From Candidatus Aerophobota bacterium (lineage in GTDB: Bacteria > Aerophobota > Aerophobia > Aerophobales > AE-B3A), in contig JAUWRE010000068.1 in NCBI GenBank assembly GCA_030610725.1, positions 1 to 6,397 of the forward strand: a stretch of DNA of 6,397 nt. The letters are read 5' to 3'. The notes beneath the pieces are model-generated. The model saw only the letters and a list, made by a program, of their open reading frames with translations. It was not told the origin of the DNA and ran no database searches. This document shows positions 5,352-6,397 of the stretch, one piece after another. Numbering within the stretch: the first letter of the stretch is position 1; every line of letters starts with the position of its first letter. Both the position numbers and the translations under genes were made by a program.

Positions 5352-6347
5352 TCATTCCAAAAATTTTTCCCATCCCTGAGAGGTGAGCTTCTTCATTCCC
5401 TCACTTATAATCATTCCTTCTACTTCTGGGAGACTCTCAATTAGTTTCATTCCCTCTTCAGGTCCCAGAACAAAAACCCCTGTAGAGAGAGCATCTGTTG
5501 TAGTAGCATCAGGGCCAATAATCGTTACGCTCATCGGTACATCCTGAACGGTTAAACCAGTTTTGGGATTAACGATATGAGAAAATCGCTTTCCCTCTAG
5601 ACTAAAATACCTTCTATAGTCACCAGAGGTGGCCACTGCTTTATCTTTTACTTTTATTATATCAATAATCTTATCTTCTTCCCGGGGATCCTGAACACCT
5701 ATTTGCCATTTTTCCCCTTGCCGGTCAGTCCCCAAAGCGTACAAATCTCCTCCTGCGTTAACTAAAGCTCGTTTTATACCATTCTTTTTTAAAGCCTCTA
5801 TTGCCTTATCCACAGCGTATCCTTTGGCAATTCCTCCTAAATCAATCTGCATTCCTTTCTTTTCCAATCTAATCTGATTTGCTTCCAGAATTATCCTCTG
5901 ATAATCAACTAAAGAGATTGCCTCTTCTATCTCTTCCTCAGTGGGAACCTTTTCCTCCTTCTTTGCTTTCTTCCATAAATCAAGCAAAGGTCTAACGGTA
6001 ATATCAAAAGCCCCATCAGTTAGATTGGAAAACTTTATAGCAGCTTCTACCACCTCCAAAGTCTCCTCAGAAACCTGTGCCTTTCCTTCCCTATTGAGGA
6101 TAGATATCTCACTGTCTTCTTTGTAAGTGCTCATCAAAGCGTCTACTTTATTGAGTGCCTCAAATGCTTCCCTGATTGCCTTCTCATTCGCTGGTATGAT
6201 GGTTATCTCTACCAACGTTCCCATAATCATCTCTGTTTGCTTGAGAGGTTTGAGTCTATACTTCTGTACAATTACCGCACTTAACAAAACAGCTATAACT
6301 ACACAAATTACTACTACCTTGCCTTGAATCGTTCTTAAAAATCCCAT
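5352..6347 (-). CDS. apbE: FAD:protein FMN transferase, membrane-anchored
   Basis: ApbE attaches FMN covalently, from FAD, to a Ser or Thr of flavoprotein subunits such as RnfG or NqrC on the outer face of the cytoplasmic membrane, using Mg2+. The 331-residue protein carries the family motifs in order: MGTLVEIT (42-49), STYKEDSEIS (73-82), GAFDITVRPLLDLW (112-125), DLGGIAKGYAVDKA (169-182), NAGGDLYALG (197-206), SHIVNPKTG (256-264) and TTDALSTGVFVLG (283-295), with the likely metal-site residues Asp285 and Thr289. The N-terminus is a single hydrophobic segment (about 11-27) after a short basic start. There is no lipobox, so it appears tethered by a membrane helix instead of a lipid. AGGAG at 6355-6359 lies 7 nt before the ATG at 6347, in a long purine-rich tract. 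No target flavoprotein is visible in the window. Confidence 0.95.
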   Translation of the reverse strand: MGFLRTIQGKVVVICVVIAVLLSAVIVQKYRLKPLKQTEMIMGTLVEITIIPANEKAIREAFEALNKVDALMSTYKEDSEISILNREGKAQVSEETLEVVEAAIKFSNLTDGAFDITVRPLLDLWKKAKKEEKVPTEEEIEEAISLVDYQRIILEANQIRLEKKGMQIDLGGIAKGYAVDKAIEALKKNGIKRALVNAGGDLYALGTDRQGEKWQIGVQDPREEDKIIDIIKVKDKAVATSGDYRRYFSLEGKRFSHIVNPKTGLTVQDVPMSVTIIGPDATTTDALSTGVFVLGPEEGMKLIESLPEVEGMIISEGMKKLTSQGWEKFLE

Positions 6348-6357
6348 TCTCCTTCTC

Positions 6358-6397
6358 CTACTCCTCCTTCAAGCATATTTTACCTATCTTCACTGTA
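6358..6397 (-). CDS. Possible C-terminal tail of an upstream gene (partial)
   Basis: One minus-strand frame stays open from the window edge to a TAG at 6358-6360 and would encode TVKIGKICLKEE. The other two frames stop within a few codons. The TAG overlaps the apbE ribosome site and lies 10 bp before its ATG, as expected for a preceding operon gene. Twelve codons are far too few to identify a protein, and this length can stay open by chance. Confidence 0.3.
   Translation of the reverse strand, partial: TVKIGKICLKEE

Noticed and set aside
6366..6390. Possible apbE promoter with TAAAAT as -10 box
   Set aside because: No -35 box can be placed within the window, and the same bases may encode the end of an upstream gene.

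Overview
The window looks like ordinary chromosomal sequence from an uncultured, probably anaerobic, diderm bacterium with moderately AT-rich DNA. Two things suggest this. A Lipid A/LPS-assembly lipoprotein of the LptE family implies an outer membrane. The first codons of a 2-oxoacid:ferredoxin oxidoreductase beta subunit imply ferredoxin-based carbon metabolism. I cannot assign a phylum from the sequence alone.

Every recognisable gene lies on the minus strand, so transcription runs from high to low coordinates. In that direction: a possible 12-codon tail of an upstream gene (6358-6397); apbE, a membrane-anchored flavin transferase (5352-6347); a 470-bp AT-rich gap without a gene (4882-5351), filled with repeat-like sequence and ending in a good sigma70-type promoter; then the compact run recJ (3163-4881), apt (2670-3185), an MBL-fold hydrolase (2012-2659), coaBC (813-2024) and an lptE-like gene (268-774). 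After a 158-bp gap holding a palindromic heptamer array comes the start of a korB/vorB-like gene (1-109), cut by the window edge.

The recJ-to-coaBC genes overlap or nearly touch (23-bp overlap, 10-bp gap, 13-bp overlap), and lptE follows after 38 bp. They are probably one operon driven from the promoter at 4910-4937. Their products do unrelated housekeeping jobs: single-strand DNA degradation in repair, adenine salvage, thioester or metabolite hydrolysis, coenzyme A synthesis and outer-membrane biogenesis. CoA synthesis and the ferredoxin oxidoreductase are linked only loosely, since that enzyme class makes acyl-CoA.

I found no new defence, mobile or secretion system. The points most worth a second look are an Asp where the CoaC domain normally has its conserved redox Cys (position 158, E. 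coli numbering); a palindromic array of 7-bp GTGAATC-type units upstream of korB that appears to supply that gene's promoter; a decayed copy of the same array beside a second, AT-rich inverted-repeat element between recJ and apbE; and a recJ-apt-MBL block from which the rel and dtd genes often found between them are missing.
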